A stretch of 64,000 nucleotides of DNA, from positions 62,001 to 126,000 of the forward strand of contig ML976688.1 in the NCBI GenBank assembly GCA_010015655.1. Reading direction: 5' to 3'. Source of the stretch: Bimuria novae-zelandiae CBS 107.79. Taxonomy: Eukaryota; Ascomycota; Dothideomycetes; Pleosporales; Didymosphaeriaceae. The notes beneath the pieces are model-generated. The model saw only the letters and a list, made by a program, of their open reading frames with translations, did not search any database and was not told the DNA's origin. Position 1 is the first letter of the stretch; every line of letters starts with the position of its first letter. Position numbers and translations under genes: made by a program. Below, one piece after another: positions 1 through 11,929 of this stretch.

Positions 1-60
1 ATAGGAGCTACTAGCATACGAGACCTCTTATTTAGCAAAAGTGCTTTTACTCTTCCCTGC

Positions 61-2083
61 CGTATTTTAACAAACGGGCTAGTAATTAGGTTAAAGGCTC
101 TTATTAACACAGGCGCATGTAGCTATGTCCTAGTCTACCTTAAATACCTCCGCATAATTAAGAAGGGACTTAAGGCATTTATTAAAAGCATAGAAGCTAT
201 TCCCCTAGCAAGATATAATAGTTAACTAAACGGGCAGGTAAATAAGCACTTCTAGGCTAACCTAGTACTAAATAGCCACCGCCTTACTACTTACTTTATA
301 CCCTGCAATACTAGCCGCCACGACCTTATAGTCAGCCGCAAGCTTCTTAAGGAAGCCAACGTCTAGATTAACTGTAGGTAGTAGATGCTTAAGTAGTTAG
401 ATATAACATAGATTAACTATAAACAAGACATTATTATCCTAACGCGGGGTATAGCTATAGAAATTAATCCTAAGCATTAGGTGGATGCTAACTAACGTAA
501 CAAGCTTATAGACGTGGCTATTATACAGTATATTTACTACTTATTGTAGTAATCTCCTTAGCGTTGTACCTACTAGAAGAACCTAGTAAAGATAGAGGAG
601 TAACTCCGCTACTAAGCGCTGCCGTTATAAGAGTAGTAGCTAACTCGCCCTAAACCTATCTCCCGCGAGGACCTCGCTAAGACAGGCCTTAAAATTAATA
701 TTATAAGAGCTGTGGTATTTATGATTAATACGCGTTAGAAAGAGACAGTTATTAGCTATATTAGTGTTTACGAAGTAGAGAAGCTAATCTAAGACTATAA
801 GGAGGAGCTAGGCTAAATAGACCTATTAGATCTAGATAAAGAACTCCGCTAGCTTCTTATAGAGAAGTTACTATTCCTAGGCTATGCGGGCGCTACCCTA
901 GCTTACTTTTTAAAAAAGAACTCTAACGTACTACCTCTACACCGCGATGGCGTTAATTATAATATTAAGCTAACTGCGGATAATATACTAATATTAAGCC
1001 TACTATATAGCATGTCTCTAGAGTAGTTATAGCTTATTAAGGATTACCTAAACAACTACCTCTAACGTGGCGTTATTACTTATAGTAACGCGCCTTACGC
1101 CTTACTAGTACTATTCGCTAAGAAGCCTAGAGGGGGGTAGTAATTTTGTATTAACTATCGCAAGCTTAATGCTATTATAAAGAAAGATATCTATCCTATC
1201 CCACTTATCTAAGAGACCCTTACGAGGCTCGCCTGTGCTAAGATATTTACTAAGCTAGACGTACGGTAGGCCTTTTATTGCATTTAACTAGATAAGGAAG
1301 TAGAGGACCTAACCACGTTTCGTATACGCTATAGTAACTATAAGTATTGTATACTCTTATTTAGTCTTTATAATAGACCTACCACCTTCTAGCGATATAT
1401 TAATAAGGTACTATATAGCCTACTTAACGACTTTTGCACAGCATATCTAGACAATATCCTTATCTACTTAGAGAATCTACTATACTATAAGGAGCATGTT
1501 GCGCAGGTGCTTAAACGACTCCGCGACGCTAGTTTATAAGTAGACATTAAGAAGAGCGAGTTTGCAGTAACTAGGACAAAGTTCCTTAGCCTTATTATTA
1601 GTACTTAAGGTATTTAGAAGGACCTAGAGAAGATCGCTACTATGCAGAACTAGCCTATACTTATATTAGTTAAAAGCATATAGTTATTTTTAGGCTTTTA
1701 TAACTTCTACTAAACCTTCCTTAAGGACTATAGACGCATTGTTAGACCGCTTATAAAGCTCCTTAAGAAGGGCGCCTAGCATGCCTTAAGAGAGCAAAAG
1801 CTTGTAGCCTTTTAGTAAGTTAAAGACTTTATGCTATTAGATAACGTACTTACTTACTACTCTTCCTATTGCGTCACACGCATAGAAACAAACGCGAGTG
1901 ATAGTATTATTACTAGCGTACTCTCTTAGCTACAGGACGACGGACTCTGGCGACCTATAGCCTTTTATTCTAAGATAATAAGCGACCCGCAGATAAACTA
2001 CGATATACATAATAAAGAGATGCTAGCCGTGATTTATAGCCTTAAAGAATGGAGATCTTAGCTTATTAGTCTATAGACAACTA
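61..2083 (+). pseudogene. Gypsy-1 pol, 5' part: protease, reverse transcriptase, start of RNase H
   Basis: Polyprotein remnant with many stops. An aspartic protease motif reads ALINTGACSYV at 97-129, where the catalytic Asp codon has become Asn (NTG for DTG). The reverse transcriptase starts near 1100 with LFAKKPRGG, FCINYRKLN and KLDVR-AFY. The active-site box reads YLDN at 1444-1455, so the second Asp of the usual YLDD is also lost by a G-to-A change. RNase H begins near 1850 (ETNASD, then AFYSKII and NKEMLAVIYSLKEW) and is cut at 2083 by the solo LTR insertion; it resumes at 7499. Nothing here can be functional. Family assignment rests on motif order and is firm. Confidence 0.9.
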
Positions 2084-2240
2084 TGTGAGGTTTGATGTTT
2101 GCCACTGAGCTGATGGCTTGTTTTCCTTTTGTTTGTTTTTGATGTTTGCCACTGAGCTGATGGCTTATTTTCCTTTTATTTACTGTTTGCCAGTTATCTA
2201 GGATGTTTGCGCCTGGGTATATAGGAGATAGCTTACCTCT
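2084..2240. repeat. Solo LTR (family a), left part, interrupted by Copia-1
   Basis: The sequence TGTGAGG begins right after AACTA (2079-2083); the matching end TTCACA at 7488-7493 is followed by a second AACTA (7494-7498). With Copia-1 removed the piece is 196 bp with TG...CA ends. No coding element accompanies it, so it is a solo LTR left by recombination. It lies in the RNase H frame of Gypsy-1 and is less RIP-mutated than its host. Confidence 0.85.
2094..2183. repeat. Tandem duplication, unit of about 47 bp, inside the solo LTR
   Basis: The stretch starting GATGTTTGCCACTGAGCTGA at 2094 recurs at 2141 and runs on into a T-rich tail in both copies. The copies differ by only a few transitions. 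It may be a regulatory duplication in the LTR; no function can be shown. Confidence 0.85.
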
Positions 2241-2416
2241 TGTCAGATAAAAAGCATATCAAGTTCGGAGGATTAGGGGTAGCCCGAAAAAGGCCAGGGA
2301 TTAACCGAGAATACACAGAACCTGCCGAGGGAACCCTGTAGACAGGCAGAACAACCTAATACATTAATTTAACCCCCCAAATTATTAGGACATCTATTAA
2401 GACGTGATATCTAATA
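2241..2416 (+). repeat. Copia-1 5' LTR
   Basis: Begins TGTCAGATAA and ends ATCTAATA (CA end changed to TA). It is 176 bp, the same length as the 3' LTR at 7274. Confidence 0.95.
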
Positions 2417-2430
2417 ATTAAGAGTCTCAC
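2417..2430 (+). promoter_or_regulatory. Copia-1 primer-binding site, complementary to the tRNA-Lys(CUU) anticodon arm
   Basis: ATTAAGAGTCTCAC lies directly after the LTR. From my knowledge of eukaryotic tRNA-Lys(CUU), whose anticodon arm reads TGAGACTCTTAAT, 13 of these bases are complementary to it. That suggests priming by a cleaved tRNA half, as known for Drosophila copia with tRNA-iMet. The same site sits at the same position in Copia-2 and Copia-3. Confidence 0.7.
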
Positions 2431-2477
2431 TGCCTTAATAAGAGCGAAAATGGTAACCTAAAACCTAAATTAAACTA

Positions 2478-5400
2478 ATGGAACAATTATTCTTCGCGAT
2501 AACACTAAATACTATAGCTAGCTTAACTAACTACAAGCCCGCTGCGTCGCATACAATATATAGGCGCAAGTCGACCCCGATTTAGCGATTACCCTACTTA
2601 CGGAGCCATTTGAGCCCGAGCTACCCGAGACAATAGACTATACGCTAGCCGCAACCCTTCTAGACGGCGTCTTATTATTAAGACTATCCGAACTTTCGTC
2701 TGCTAGACTAAAGAGCTACAAAGAGGATTTAGACCTCTATAAACTCCGGATAGAGAAATACAAGATGTAGTATACAAAGTATAAGACTAAAGTCGCAAGT
2801 TTATAGTAGATTATAGTGTTTATCTAGTTATTAGTAGCACCGTATCTACAACGCACTTGCTGTCTCCTAAATACTACTATTAAAGAATAGATTATAAAGC
2901 TAAAAGCAAAAGTAGGAGTTACCTCTAAATTTAAATAAGAGTAAGCGCGATAGCGATACTATAGCTTGTTAAAGCCTCTACGCATAGTAAATAACTAGGA
3001 TATATAGCTTACTAAATATAATTATGCCGTAATAGAGGCCGAGACACTAAACGTGTCTAATACTACATAATTTAATCCTGTGGCTGTAGACTTTATGTTA
3101 GTAGTAAATAAGATAGCTCTAGTATGGGCTGCAACCTTCTAATTAAATAGAAAGGACCTACCCGGCATGGACCGAAAGGACATAATAGGACGTTTCCGAG
3201 AATATATAATGCTAAATTATCTAATAACGCAAAATAGAAGCTAAAAGGCAGCGTTTGTAACGGAAGACTTATCTTATCTCGCTAAAAGTAGCTAAGCTGC
3301 CTAGAGTATGCAAGGGGATCCCTAACATGTAGAAACGGGAAACTCTTAGGGTACAAAACGGGGTAGACCCTAACATTAACGTATAGCTGTGAAGGATAAT
3401 AATTGTGCACCTTTAAGCTCTTTAAACCCTTAATAAGGTAGTGGTAACTCCGCTAAAGCGGACGCTAATCGTGGTAAACCTGCTAAAGTAGGCACTAATA
3501 AAACCGCCAAGTGCCTAGCCTATAATATAAGACACCCTATTAGGGAATGCTTCTATCTCTACCTGGATAAAGCACTAGAATAGTGGGAGCTAAACCTAAG
3601 AATAGCTAAATACGTTGCTTTAAAACAAGAGTACGATGCTGATTTTTAAAGTCTACTAAGAGCTTAAAGTAGACCTAGAACTAAGACTCTATCTTTTAAG
3701 AATTCCTATACCCTAACTTTAAAGATTACTAATTAGTAACTAAATAGAAGATAGATTTTAAAGGTGCAAGCCGCCTATTCTGCGACCTTTACTATAGACT
3801 AATTTAACTATCCTCTTCGGCGTTCTTTTATCCTTGACTTGGGCTCGACGTGCCACATTACGAACGACCCTGACTAGATTTAGAACTATTAGCCACCTAT
3901 ATAAGGCGACTTTATATAGGCAGGCGACACTTAAATCTAGGTAAAGGGATACGGAACTGTTATCTTGAACCTAAAACATAAATAGGGAGCTGAAAGACTA
4001 GTACTATATAACGTAGCAATATGCCTAGACATGCTATGTAACCTAGTCTCCTTCTAAGTGCTAAGGTAGAAGGGATTTTAGTAAGATACCTAATTAGAGC
4101 CTACTACCCTAAAGTAACTAAATAGAATAACTATTAGAGAGCTCACCGAAATTTATAAATAATAGGTATTAGAATACTAACCCGTGCACTATGTAGCGCA
4201 CTATACGCATTCTTATAATTCTTAAACGCAACGACGACCTTAAAGAGCATTAGCCCTCCTATGGCATAAAAGGCTTAGTTATCTAGGACCCGCCGCAATC
4301 GAGCACCTAGTATAGCGAGCTAAGGGGGTGCGCGTTAAGGGAATTACAATAGTAGAGTGTAACTTATGTAGAAGAGTAAAGATGCGAAGGCAGATAAGCC
4401 ACGCACCTAGAATTAATAAGTAAGGACCCGTAGAAAGGCTTTCTATTAATTTCTACACCTATAAATTACTATCGTTTAACAAAGAGAAGAGCTAGATGCT
4501 TGTTATGGATAGATATTCTGGTCTCTAATAGGACTTCTACTTCACGGATAACCAAACAGCAAGGTTAATTATTAAGATATTAATAATCTTCTTTAGATTT
4601 CTTAAGAACTAATATGACATCACTCTAAAAGTTATTAAAACAGACAATGAGATTACTACAGTCAAACCTAAAGTCAAGTAGTAGCTAAAAAGCCTAGGCA
4701 TAATTATTAAGCCTTTAGCACTAGACACGCAAGCTTAAAACAGCGGCGCTAAACGCTTAAGAGGCGTAAATAAAGAAAAATCTCGCGTAATGCGTCTAGA
4801 CGCAAACCTTCTATAGGAACTCTAGCCTAAAATTACAAGTGCTAGAGTGTATCTATATAATTAAACGCCAAACTACACGAACAACTAGAAAACACTATAC
4901 GAGATATTCTTCACACGAGTATTACTAGCTAATAGGATTGTTACGTCTATTAAGAAACTAAACTTAGCCTACCTAAAGGCGTACGGATGCAAAGCATTCG
5001 CTATAACAGACAATACCTACTATAGAAAATCGAGACTATAATAACTTGACCCTAAAGCATGGATCGGATACCTTATCGGATACTAGTTATTAAACATTTA
5101 CTAAATATAGATACTAACGCTAGCTAAGGTTATTAGCACGCGAGACATCGTATTTAATAAAAATATAATCTTTAATAGAAAGATAGAGGATCTAATAGAC
5201 AACGTTATGCATAATACGCTAGCCAAGATAGCTATATATATTAAGATAATTAAGCTACCACTACTAGTGCACTAACCAGAAACTGAATTATTCTACGAAG
5301 ACGATGTCGCAGAAAACGAATCACCTATAGAGGACGAAGTAGACCCACCGGGCTACTATCGAGGAAGGAAGATTAGAGATTACTACCTAACACTACCTTT

Positions 5401-7237
5401 AACTCTACTACCTGCAGCTCTGCTAGCATAGCTAATAATAAGGGAAAATACAAACCTACCCGAGATCACTTTATCTAAGACAGTCCCCTAGGCAGCAGCT
5501 TTCATGGCAGGAACGAAAGCAGGAAGGGTCGGAAAACATAATAGGAATACAATTAATAAAGCCTAGATAAAAAGACTACTAGTAAAGGGCGTTAAGATTT
5601 ACTAATTACAGTTACCTCCGCCACCCACTTGTAAAACGGACCTTAACCAATATCCAATAGGAGAATTATTCCGGGAAGCGCAGTAATCGCATCTAGACAG
5701 TTATAGAATTACCTAATCCTGGATAGAAGTACCGTACAAGACAGTAAAGGCAATAGGCCAATAAATCCTAGACTATATGTAGGTGTATGTGTACAAGTTT
5801 AATAAATATTACTAGTTTATTAAGTGCAAAGCGCGACTGGTAGTTAGAGGAGACTAATAACGCAATATAACCTCCTAGGACACCTACGTAGTAACATTAG
5901 CCGGAAGATCCTTCTGCTTACTTATAGCAATTGCTGCCAAATATGACCTCGAACTTATATAATATGACGTTACCAACGCGTTTGTACACGCATTACTAGA
6001 TTAAAAAGTCTACATGCGCATGCCGCCTGGATATTAAAAACCTAGTACTATCCTTAAAGTCTAGAAGGCACTTTACGGACTGCGAATCTTACTACTTCTT
6101 TAGTAAAAAGAGTTTACAGCTACGCTTATTAAGTTTAGTTTCTAAATCGTGCCCTATAAGCCATGCTACATAATTAAGGATAGTATTATTATCTTCTTTT
6201 ACGTAGACGACATTATTATTGCGCACTACCGAGACAAAGCTAGCTAAGCTTAGTAAGTTATAGAATAACTTAGGAAGAAATACTTAATAACAGGCGGAGA
6301 AGACCTACTATAGTTCCTAGGAATTAAAGTAATTAGAGATTAGCAGAACCAACTTATTCAACTCTCCTAGACCGTATACTGTGACAAAATCAGCCAGCTA
6401 GTTAATGACCAAACAATCCGACATGACACCCTAATAGGCATAGGGGAGCTTAAGCCAAGAGAAGGGCTGGCTTCGCTCACAAAGATTAATAAATACCAAC
6501 GTAAGATCGGATCACTCCTATATACAGCTATTAGTACCTAACCAAATATTACATTCGTAACCTTAAGGCTAGCAAGATTCTTGTTAAATCTTAGTCTAGA
6601 ACATTATTATGCGGCTGACCGAGCCCTGCTATACCTTAACGAAATAAAGTAGAAGACACTTTAACTTAGAGGAGGCAAATCCTTGCAGGTAGTAAGTAAT
6701 GCCTTATTTATAGATAATACTTTAGACTATAAGAGCTCGTAAGGCTACGCTATTAAGCTATTTAATAGCCTTATTACATAGCGTGCAAGCAAACAAGACA
6801 CTATTACTACGTTAACTATAAAAGCTAAGCTCCTTGCTCTGGCGCAAGTCGCAAAGGAAGCTATCTTTATATTAAGATTAATAGAGGAACTGAAAGTTAA
6901 GCTACCTAGCCCTACTATTATAATCTAATAAAATAACTAGTAAACTATTTGGCTAATAACGTAGGAGATCTTGAAGCTGCATACGAAGCTTCGACACGTT
7001 AATATATATAACTACTAGCTCCGACAGGAAGTAACTAGGGGAAGGATAAAGGTAGAATATACTAAATCTATAAAGATAATTATAGACGGCTTAACTAAAG
7101 CACTTTTAGTAAATTAGTGGCAGAACTTCCTAAAGCAACTAGGACTAGTGGAGGTAAGAGATTAAAAGGTAGCTAATAAAGCACCTTTAGAGGAGATTTA
7201 AGACTAGCTTAATAACCTCACCCTCGTCTAATAACTT
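2478..7237 (+). pseudogene. Copia-1 gag-pol (gag, protease, integrase, RT, RNase H)
   Basis: The ATG at 2478 opens a frame starting MEQLFFAITL. Gag carries a CCHC knuckle KCLAYNIRHPIREC near 3510, with the second Cys now Tyr. The protease reads ILDLGSTCHITND near 3832 (DSG changed to DLG). The pre-integrase domain LLWHKRLSYLG lies near 4260, followed by the integrase core. The reverse transcriptase shows YDVTNAFVHA near 5962 and an intact YVDD at 6200-6211. RNase H fills the part after about 6700. Stops are scattered throughout, all TAA or TAG. The inferred product would be a roughly 1,500-residue cytoplasmic polyprotein of virus-like particles; it is dead. Confidence 0.92.
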
Positions 7238-7260
7238 TGGCCATGGCTCGAACGGCTCCA

Positions 7261-7449
7261 AGCTGAGGGGGTGTGTTAGATAAAAAGTATATTAAGTTCG
7301 GAGGATTAGGGGTAGCCTGAAAAAGGCCGGGGATTAACCGAGAACACACAGAACCTGCCGAGGGAACCCTGTAGACAGGCAGAACAACCTAATACATTAA
7401 TTTAACCCCCCGAATTATTAGGACATCCATTAAGACGTGACATCTAACA
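7261..7449 (+). repeat. Copia-1 polypurine tract and 3' LTR
   Basis: AGCTGAGGGGGTG (7261-7273) is the polypurine tract for plus-strand priming. The 3' LTR, 7274-7449, begins TGTTAGATAA and ends ATCTAACA, and is followed by the target duplication CCTCT. Confidence 0.95.
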
Positions 7450-7454
7450 CCTCT

Positions 7455-7493
7455 AGTGGCAGAGGGGGATATACATGAGTTATTTGGTTCACA
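7455..7493. repeat. Solo LTR (family a), right part
   Basis: Remainder of the solo LTR that begins at 2084. It ends TTCACA and is followed by the duplication AACTA, after which the Gypsy-1 RNase H frame continues. Confidence 0.85.
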
Positions 7494-7498
7494 AACTA

Positions 7499-9497
7499 AG
7501 CCCTTTAGCACTATTACTAACTATTAAGCGCTAGAGTACTTCTCTACTAAGCGCGAGCTCACTCCTCGATAGATATGCTAGGCTATAATAGTGGCTAATT
7601 TTAACCTAAAGCTTACCTACTAACTAGGTACTACTAACGTGGTGGCTGACGCGCTGTCACGCAAGCAGGAGGAACTATAGACTTAAAAGAAAAAGAATAA
7701 GGTAGCTTGTATAAGGGTCTTCTTATAGGCTAAGTAGCTAGACGTTAATATAGTGCAAGAAGCTATAACCTAACTTACTAACTTAGCTACTTAAAGATTA
7801 CAGGGCTAGGAGCTTAAGATTACTATAATAGATATCTTTCTAGCTTCTCCCTTTGTAGAGGATTCTCATGCCCTCGTTAATTAGGTAATTAAGGTGAACT
7901 AGAATTATAATAGCCTATAAAAGCTGCGGGAATAAGCTCTATCTAATAACTAAGGACCGTAGAAGCTAAATAATTAAGATCTACTCTTATATAAAGATTA
8001 GCTAGTTATCCTAGTAGTTAACTTCCTACGCACCTACTTAATCTAAGCCACTTATACTACGTAGCTTACTACTTACTTAGGAAAAAGGAAGACAGCGAAG
8101 CTACTTAGAGATTAGTACTACTAGCTAAATCTAGCGAAGGATATAGACACCTATATCGCCGCCTATAAGGCTTATTAATAGAGTTATACGCCTTGCAACT
8201 ATACCCTAGGACTTCTTAAGCTACTACTAATACTAAAGCGAGCATAGCAGGACGTTTTAATAGACTTTAAGTTATTCCTACCTAACAAGAAAGGGTATAA
8301 TAACGCCTTTATTATGGTTAACCGCCTAAGCAAGCGCTGCTTCTCACTACCCTGCCACAAGACAACCACGGCGGAACAGGCTATAGATATATACTATCGC
8401 TACATCTGGCGCGTGTACGGCCTACCCAAGTCTATTGTTTCTAATCGAGGCCCGTAGTTTATCTTAGCATTTATAAACAAGCTATGCTAACTTATAGGCG
8501 TTAAGCAAAAGCTCTTAATAGCTTATTATCCTTAGACTAATAGCAATATAGAAATTATAAACTAGTACCTTAACCAGCGCCTTCGCCTATTTATTAACTA
8601 CTACTAGGATAACTAGTCTAACCTACTGCCCTGCATGGACTAGGCTTAGGCTATACTGCCTTATGAGACTACAGGCCTCTCGCCGTACGAGATCGAGTTC
8701 GGACATTAGCCTATACACCACTAGGACTAGGAAGAGCGGACAAAGACCTCGCCCATAGCCCGTAAGCAGATGTCCCGAGAGGAAGCGTAGAACTACGTAA
8801 AGGTTTAATATAACGCTATAAAGCGGGCTATAGAGATAGCTTAAAGAGGGATTATTCATGCCTAGGAGCAACAAGCACGTTAAGTAAATAAAAAGTAATA
8901 TAAGCTAGATTTTAAAGTAGGCGATTAAGTCTATATCACGCCAAGAGGCTTTATAACTAACTAGCCTAGTTAGAAGCTTAACTAGCGGATGTACAGGCCC
9001 TACCTAATTATTGCTATAAAAGGACACTCTTACTAAGTTAAGCTTTTGCCGTATATATACATGCACAATGTCTTCTATACAGACCGCCTATAGAAAGCCG
9101 CTATAGACACACTACTAGGTTAGATAGAGCCAGAAGAGGAGCTAATAGAGGTTAATAGTAACCTAGAATAGCAAGTAGAGGAGATCCTTAATAGCCACAT
9201 TTACTAAGGACGTCTATAATATAAAGTCTCTTAGACTGCCTATAATCCTAACCCTACCTGGTACAACGCCCGAGGCTTTATTAGGGCACTACATAAGGTA
9301 AAGGAGTATTATAACGTATACCTAGATAAAGCAGGGCTACTATTACGACTAGATATCTAGCTGCGAGCGTATAAGGCCAGCACCTATCTAGAGACAATAG
9401 AGGAAGATAACAAAGCTACGGTTATACTAGCACAAGACAAGACACGAAGGAGGTAATACGACGGACTTAAAAGACTACGCCCACCTTAGAGGGGGGT
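7499..9497 (+). pseudogene. Gypsy-1 pol, 3' part: RNase H end, integrase, chromodomain
   Basis: RNase H resumes with ALEYFSTKREL near 7530 and ends NVVADALSRK near 7635. The integrase follows: core around 8260-8620 with NAFIMVNRLSKRCF and GLPKSIVSNRGP (the catalytic Asp of SDRGP is now Asn). A DNA-binding C-terminal part lies near 8900-9100 (FKVGD and YRPYLIIAIKGHSY). A chromodomain follows at about 9170-9360 (QVEEILNSHIY, YKVS-TAYNPNPTWY). Such chromodomains bind methylated histone H3 and direct integration to heterochromatin in related elements; that role is inferred here. A purine run (GAGGGGGG) just before the LTR at 9500 is the polypurine tract. Confidence 0.92.
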
Positions 9498-9499
9498 AA

Positions 9500-9768
9500 T
9501 GTAATAGCCTGGTATACTGGCAGGATACATGACCTCGCGTGAGAGGCGCGACTGCCTTACGCCTGGGTGTAGCTGCCTTACGCCTGGGCGTAGCTGCCCA
9601 CGCACCTAGTGTAGCTATCTCGAATAGATAGATGTTCCGTGCCGAGCGGTAGCGCATAAAAGCGCCGCAGGCCTGTGTACCTATAGTCTCCTTATCTTAG
9701 TGTAGCTGAAATAGAGCCAACCTACCTTATCTACTCTCTTAATGCAGGAGCCTGTGCCCGTCCTTACA
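9500..9768 (+). repeat. Gypsy-1 3' LTR (269 bp)
   Basis: Starts TGTAATAGCC and ends GTCCTTACA, followed by GTAAC. Its last 90 bases are nearly identical to three solo LTRs in this window (15126, 48598, about 52957), while the first half varies. Confidence 0.92.
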
Positions 9769-9773
9769 GTAAC

Positions 9774-9976
9774 TTTAAGTTAAAGTTAATTATATAATAC
9801 TATGCTTTTTAGTAATTTATATATATAAGTATTCTTCTTTTAGTTTTAGTAATTCGATATTGTTAATCGCAGTCTAAATCGGGTCCATATTAGTAGAGTT
9901 ATAACGTGTTAAAGTTAGGGTGACTTTTGGTGGGATGCACATTGGCTAACGACGCGCATCGTCTACTAAGGCACGG
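9774..9976 (-). mobile_element. Pogo-3: 5' end of a pogo-like transposon interrupted by Gypsy-1
   Basis: On the minus strand an ATG at 9888 opens a reading similar to the N-terminus of Pogo-2 (54325): AINNIELLKLKEEY then QITKKH (first Q now a stop), matching the pattern AxxxIExLxPGExxxYxQIxxK of pogo-like helix-turn-helix N-termini. The frame runs into the Gypsy-1 target site at 9773 and would continue off-window. Its 5' untranslated part (9893-9920) resembles the same part of Pogo-1 (near 50850). The terminus is probably GGCACGG at 9976 next to TA, but no second end is visible to confirm it. Confidence 0.6.
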
Positions 9977-9991
9977 TAATATGTAGACATA

Positions 9992-10015
9992 CTGTGCCCG
10001 TGCGCGCAGAGACCC
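9992..10015. repeat. Pogo-1 left terminal inverted repeat
   Basis: CTGTGCCCGTGCGCGCAGAG, continuing with ACCC, beside TA at 9990-9991. It pairs with 50899-50922 with four mismatches. Confidence 0.8.
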
Positions 10016-10159
10016 GAATCGCACAGCAACCCACCCAGCCAACATTGGCCTACTAGCAAAAATGAGGCTGTAGAGCCATATATAATAGCTATTATTACAC
10101 GATCTTAAGGTGTAGTAGTATATAAGATAATGCAATTAATTTGTACTATCTATATTTTA

Positions 10160-10673
10160 CTAAAAGCTTAATTAGACGACTACTTTTAGCTAGTTTTAGT
10201 ATTAGTTTAGGTGCTAAGAATACTAGGCCCTTACTACTACTAAAGGCTATAACAGGACGCTTTTTTACTAAATTTAATAGGACTTTATATACGCCTTTTC
10301 GCTAAGGCTTATTGTCTGTTATATTAGTTTTTATAAAGTTATAGTCTTTTCATTTTGTTATTTTTGTTTTTTTATAACCCTAGTATTTTTAGTCTTTATA
10401 GCCCTCTTATTCTCCTTCCTTCTTTTAGACTTCTCTTTTTTAACACGCTTTCTTTTAGCCTCTTTATTTTTAGTAAGCTTATTACTAGCTCTATTAATCT
10501 TACGCTAAGTAATTATAATTTTCTCTTACTTTTTATTTTTCTCTTTAGTAGCTAAACGTATATTTGCCTCTCTAATCTTGTAAGGAGACTAAAGAACTGC
10601 TTTACTATAGCATTATTATTATAATTATAGGTTAAGAGGCTTGCTTTACTTTTTATGCCTTACTTAGAGCTAA
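10160..10673 (-). pseudogene. Pogo-1 transposase, C-terminal tail
   Basis: Read on the minus strand this gives a Lys/Arg-rich tail starting VKQFFSPYKIREANIRLATK near 10600 and running through long basic, helical stretches. The pattern matches the conserved C-terminal tail of fungal pogo-like transposases (a SPRKIREA-type motif followed by a charged coiled coil). The upstream part, ALALSKAQKVK, crosses the Ngaro-like insertion at 10673/15453. Only TAA and TAG stops interrupt it. The T-rich plus strand gives a spurious 66-codon open frame at 10355-10555. Confidence 0.7.
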
Positions 10674-10820
10674 ATAAAAGGTTCTATACTTGATCGAGCC
10701 GCCAAGCACTACACAAAGAAGTGCAGTATTATAAAGAAGCGATGCATCCGGACGATGCCCCCATCTACCTACTACCTCATTGCCACTGCAGGAATTCGTA
10801 CGAATACTACGCAAATTTTA
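10674..10820 (+). repeat. Ngaro-like repeat A1
   Basis: 147-bp repeat starting ATAAAAGGTTCTATACTTGA and ending CGCAAATTTTA. Copy A2 lies at 14830-14976 in direct orientation with scattered transitions. Confidence 0.9.
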
Positions 10821-10839
10821 GAATTTTATTACGCTTACT

Positions 10840-11880
10840 ATAGCTAACTTTCTAGCCTTTCCTAGCGGCAACACTGCCTCTACTATTAACCCTACCATGT
10901 TTTAACGGCCCTAGCATAGCTAGACAACTACAATACCTACCTAGCAATAGCTAACACGGCCAACAACAAGCTATAAAGCCACAATTATAAATAAAGAGCT
11001 TTAATAACACAAGTTACAGGCTAAGCTTTAAGAGCTCCAACACTAAGAAAGAATACAAGAGCTAGAGGCTAAGAAGGTAATACTAGAGCTAGCTTAGCTC
11101 CGCTAAGGCGTCACGCTAATAACTAATAATAATAGTAGTTTAGTAGGTAAGCGTTTCTCCCCGTAGATAATGCAGGTCGTCAAGCAGATCCTAGGCGTCT
11201 ATTTAAAGGATATCCACCTTATCCTAAACTATAAATTTAACCTATATAACCTTACCCGCCTCCGCATCGTCATCGGTTCCAGAACTACTAAATTATAAAG
11301 TGTTACAAAGTTAGACCTAAGTACCTAATAGTTAGTAGTAAAACGCGGCCGCGGCAGCCTTAAAGATTTTAAAAATAACTTATTAGTCTAGGTAGAGTGC
11401 TTTATAAACTATATCTAGATTATAGGGCTACTGTTTACGGCTTAGAACTAAATAATTAGTCCCGTAATACTACATTTCCTTTCACGGGTTATACAGCACA
11501 TGTATAATTACGAATAGTAATCTATCTTGCAATTTGCTATTAACTAGCACGAACACGCCCTAGCAAAGCAAGAGCTAGATCCTAATAGCTAGCAGAAGGT
11601 ACCAGATAAATAGACTAGTCACTATTTTAACCTATCCACACTTTGCAGCGCGAAGCGCACCAGGCCTCCACTAGGCGGGGGTCTAGGAGGATCACTCCTA
11701 AACAACGAATTAGTTATCTGCGAGAACTACAACCTGCCTAAAGGCTATAAAAGAGACTAGTGTAAACGGAAGCATATTTATAAAAACTATAAAGCTAACT
11801 ATAGTATAATTAACTATAAGAAATAAGAACCTGCGCTAGGACGGCGCTACTTACCTAATTAACATAATATTTTTAAATAA
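10840..11880 (+). pseudogene. Ngaro-like gag with Cys/His zinc motif
   Basis: The region between A1 and the reverse transcriptase encodes a degraded gag. Its best feature is a Cys/His cluster at 11719-11820: VICENYNLPKGYKRD then CKRKHIYKNYKANY. If Tyr codons that RIP could have made from Cys or His are reverted, the spacing matches the nucleic-acid-binding cluster typical of DIRS-type Gag proteins (C...C...H.C..C...H....C). The N-terminal half (QELEAKKVILEL near 11050) looks like a coiled coil. The start codon is not identifiable. Function (RNA packaging) is inferred from family knowledge. Confidence 0.65.
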
Positions 11881-11929
11881 GTAAGCATAACTATTAACAA
11901 GTGCCTAAGGGTAAATACGTACTTATAAT

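Larger units (their letters stand above)
2241..7449 (+). mobile_element. Copia-1: full-length Ty1/Copia retrotransposon (5209 bp), RIP-inactivated
   Basis: Complete element with two 176-bp LTRs, a PBS, gag-pol and a polypurine tract. It is flanked by the 5-bp target duplication CCTCT (2236-2240 and 7450-7454). The integrase precedes the reverse transcriptase, which defines Copia. The two LTRs differ at about ten sites, nearly all C/T or G/A transitions, so divergence reflects RIP and should not be used for dating. It inserted into a solo LTR that was already within Gypsy-1. It is related to Copia-2 and Copia-3 by protein motifs and by an identical PBS. Confidence 0.96.
1..9768 (+). mobile_element. 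Gypsy-1: Ty3/Gypsy chromodomain retrotransposon, 5' end outside window
   Basis: Relic of a Ty3/Gypsy retrotransposon in the order protease, reverse transcriptase, RNase H, integrase, chromodomain, 3' LTR. The order RT before integrase and the terminal chromodomain place it among the chromoviruses. The left end and gag lie before base 1. It is split at 2083/7499 by a solo LTR that itself carries Copia-1. The 3' LTR ends at 9768 followed by GTAAC, the expected target duplication, whose partner is off-window. Stops are TAA or TAG at positions where CAA, CAG or TGG would be expected, as RIP predicts. Three solo LTRs of the same family occur at 15126, about 52957 and 48598. Confidence 0.93.

Noticed and set aside
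8623..8874. 83-codon minus-strand open frame
   Set aside because: It lies opposite the Gypsy-1 integrase, which has clear motifs on the plus strand.
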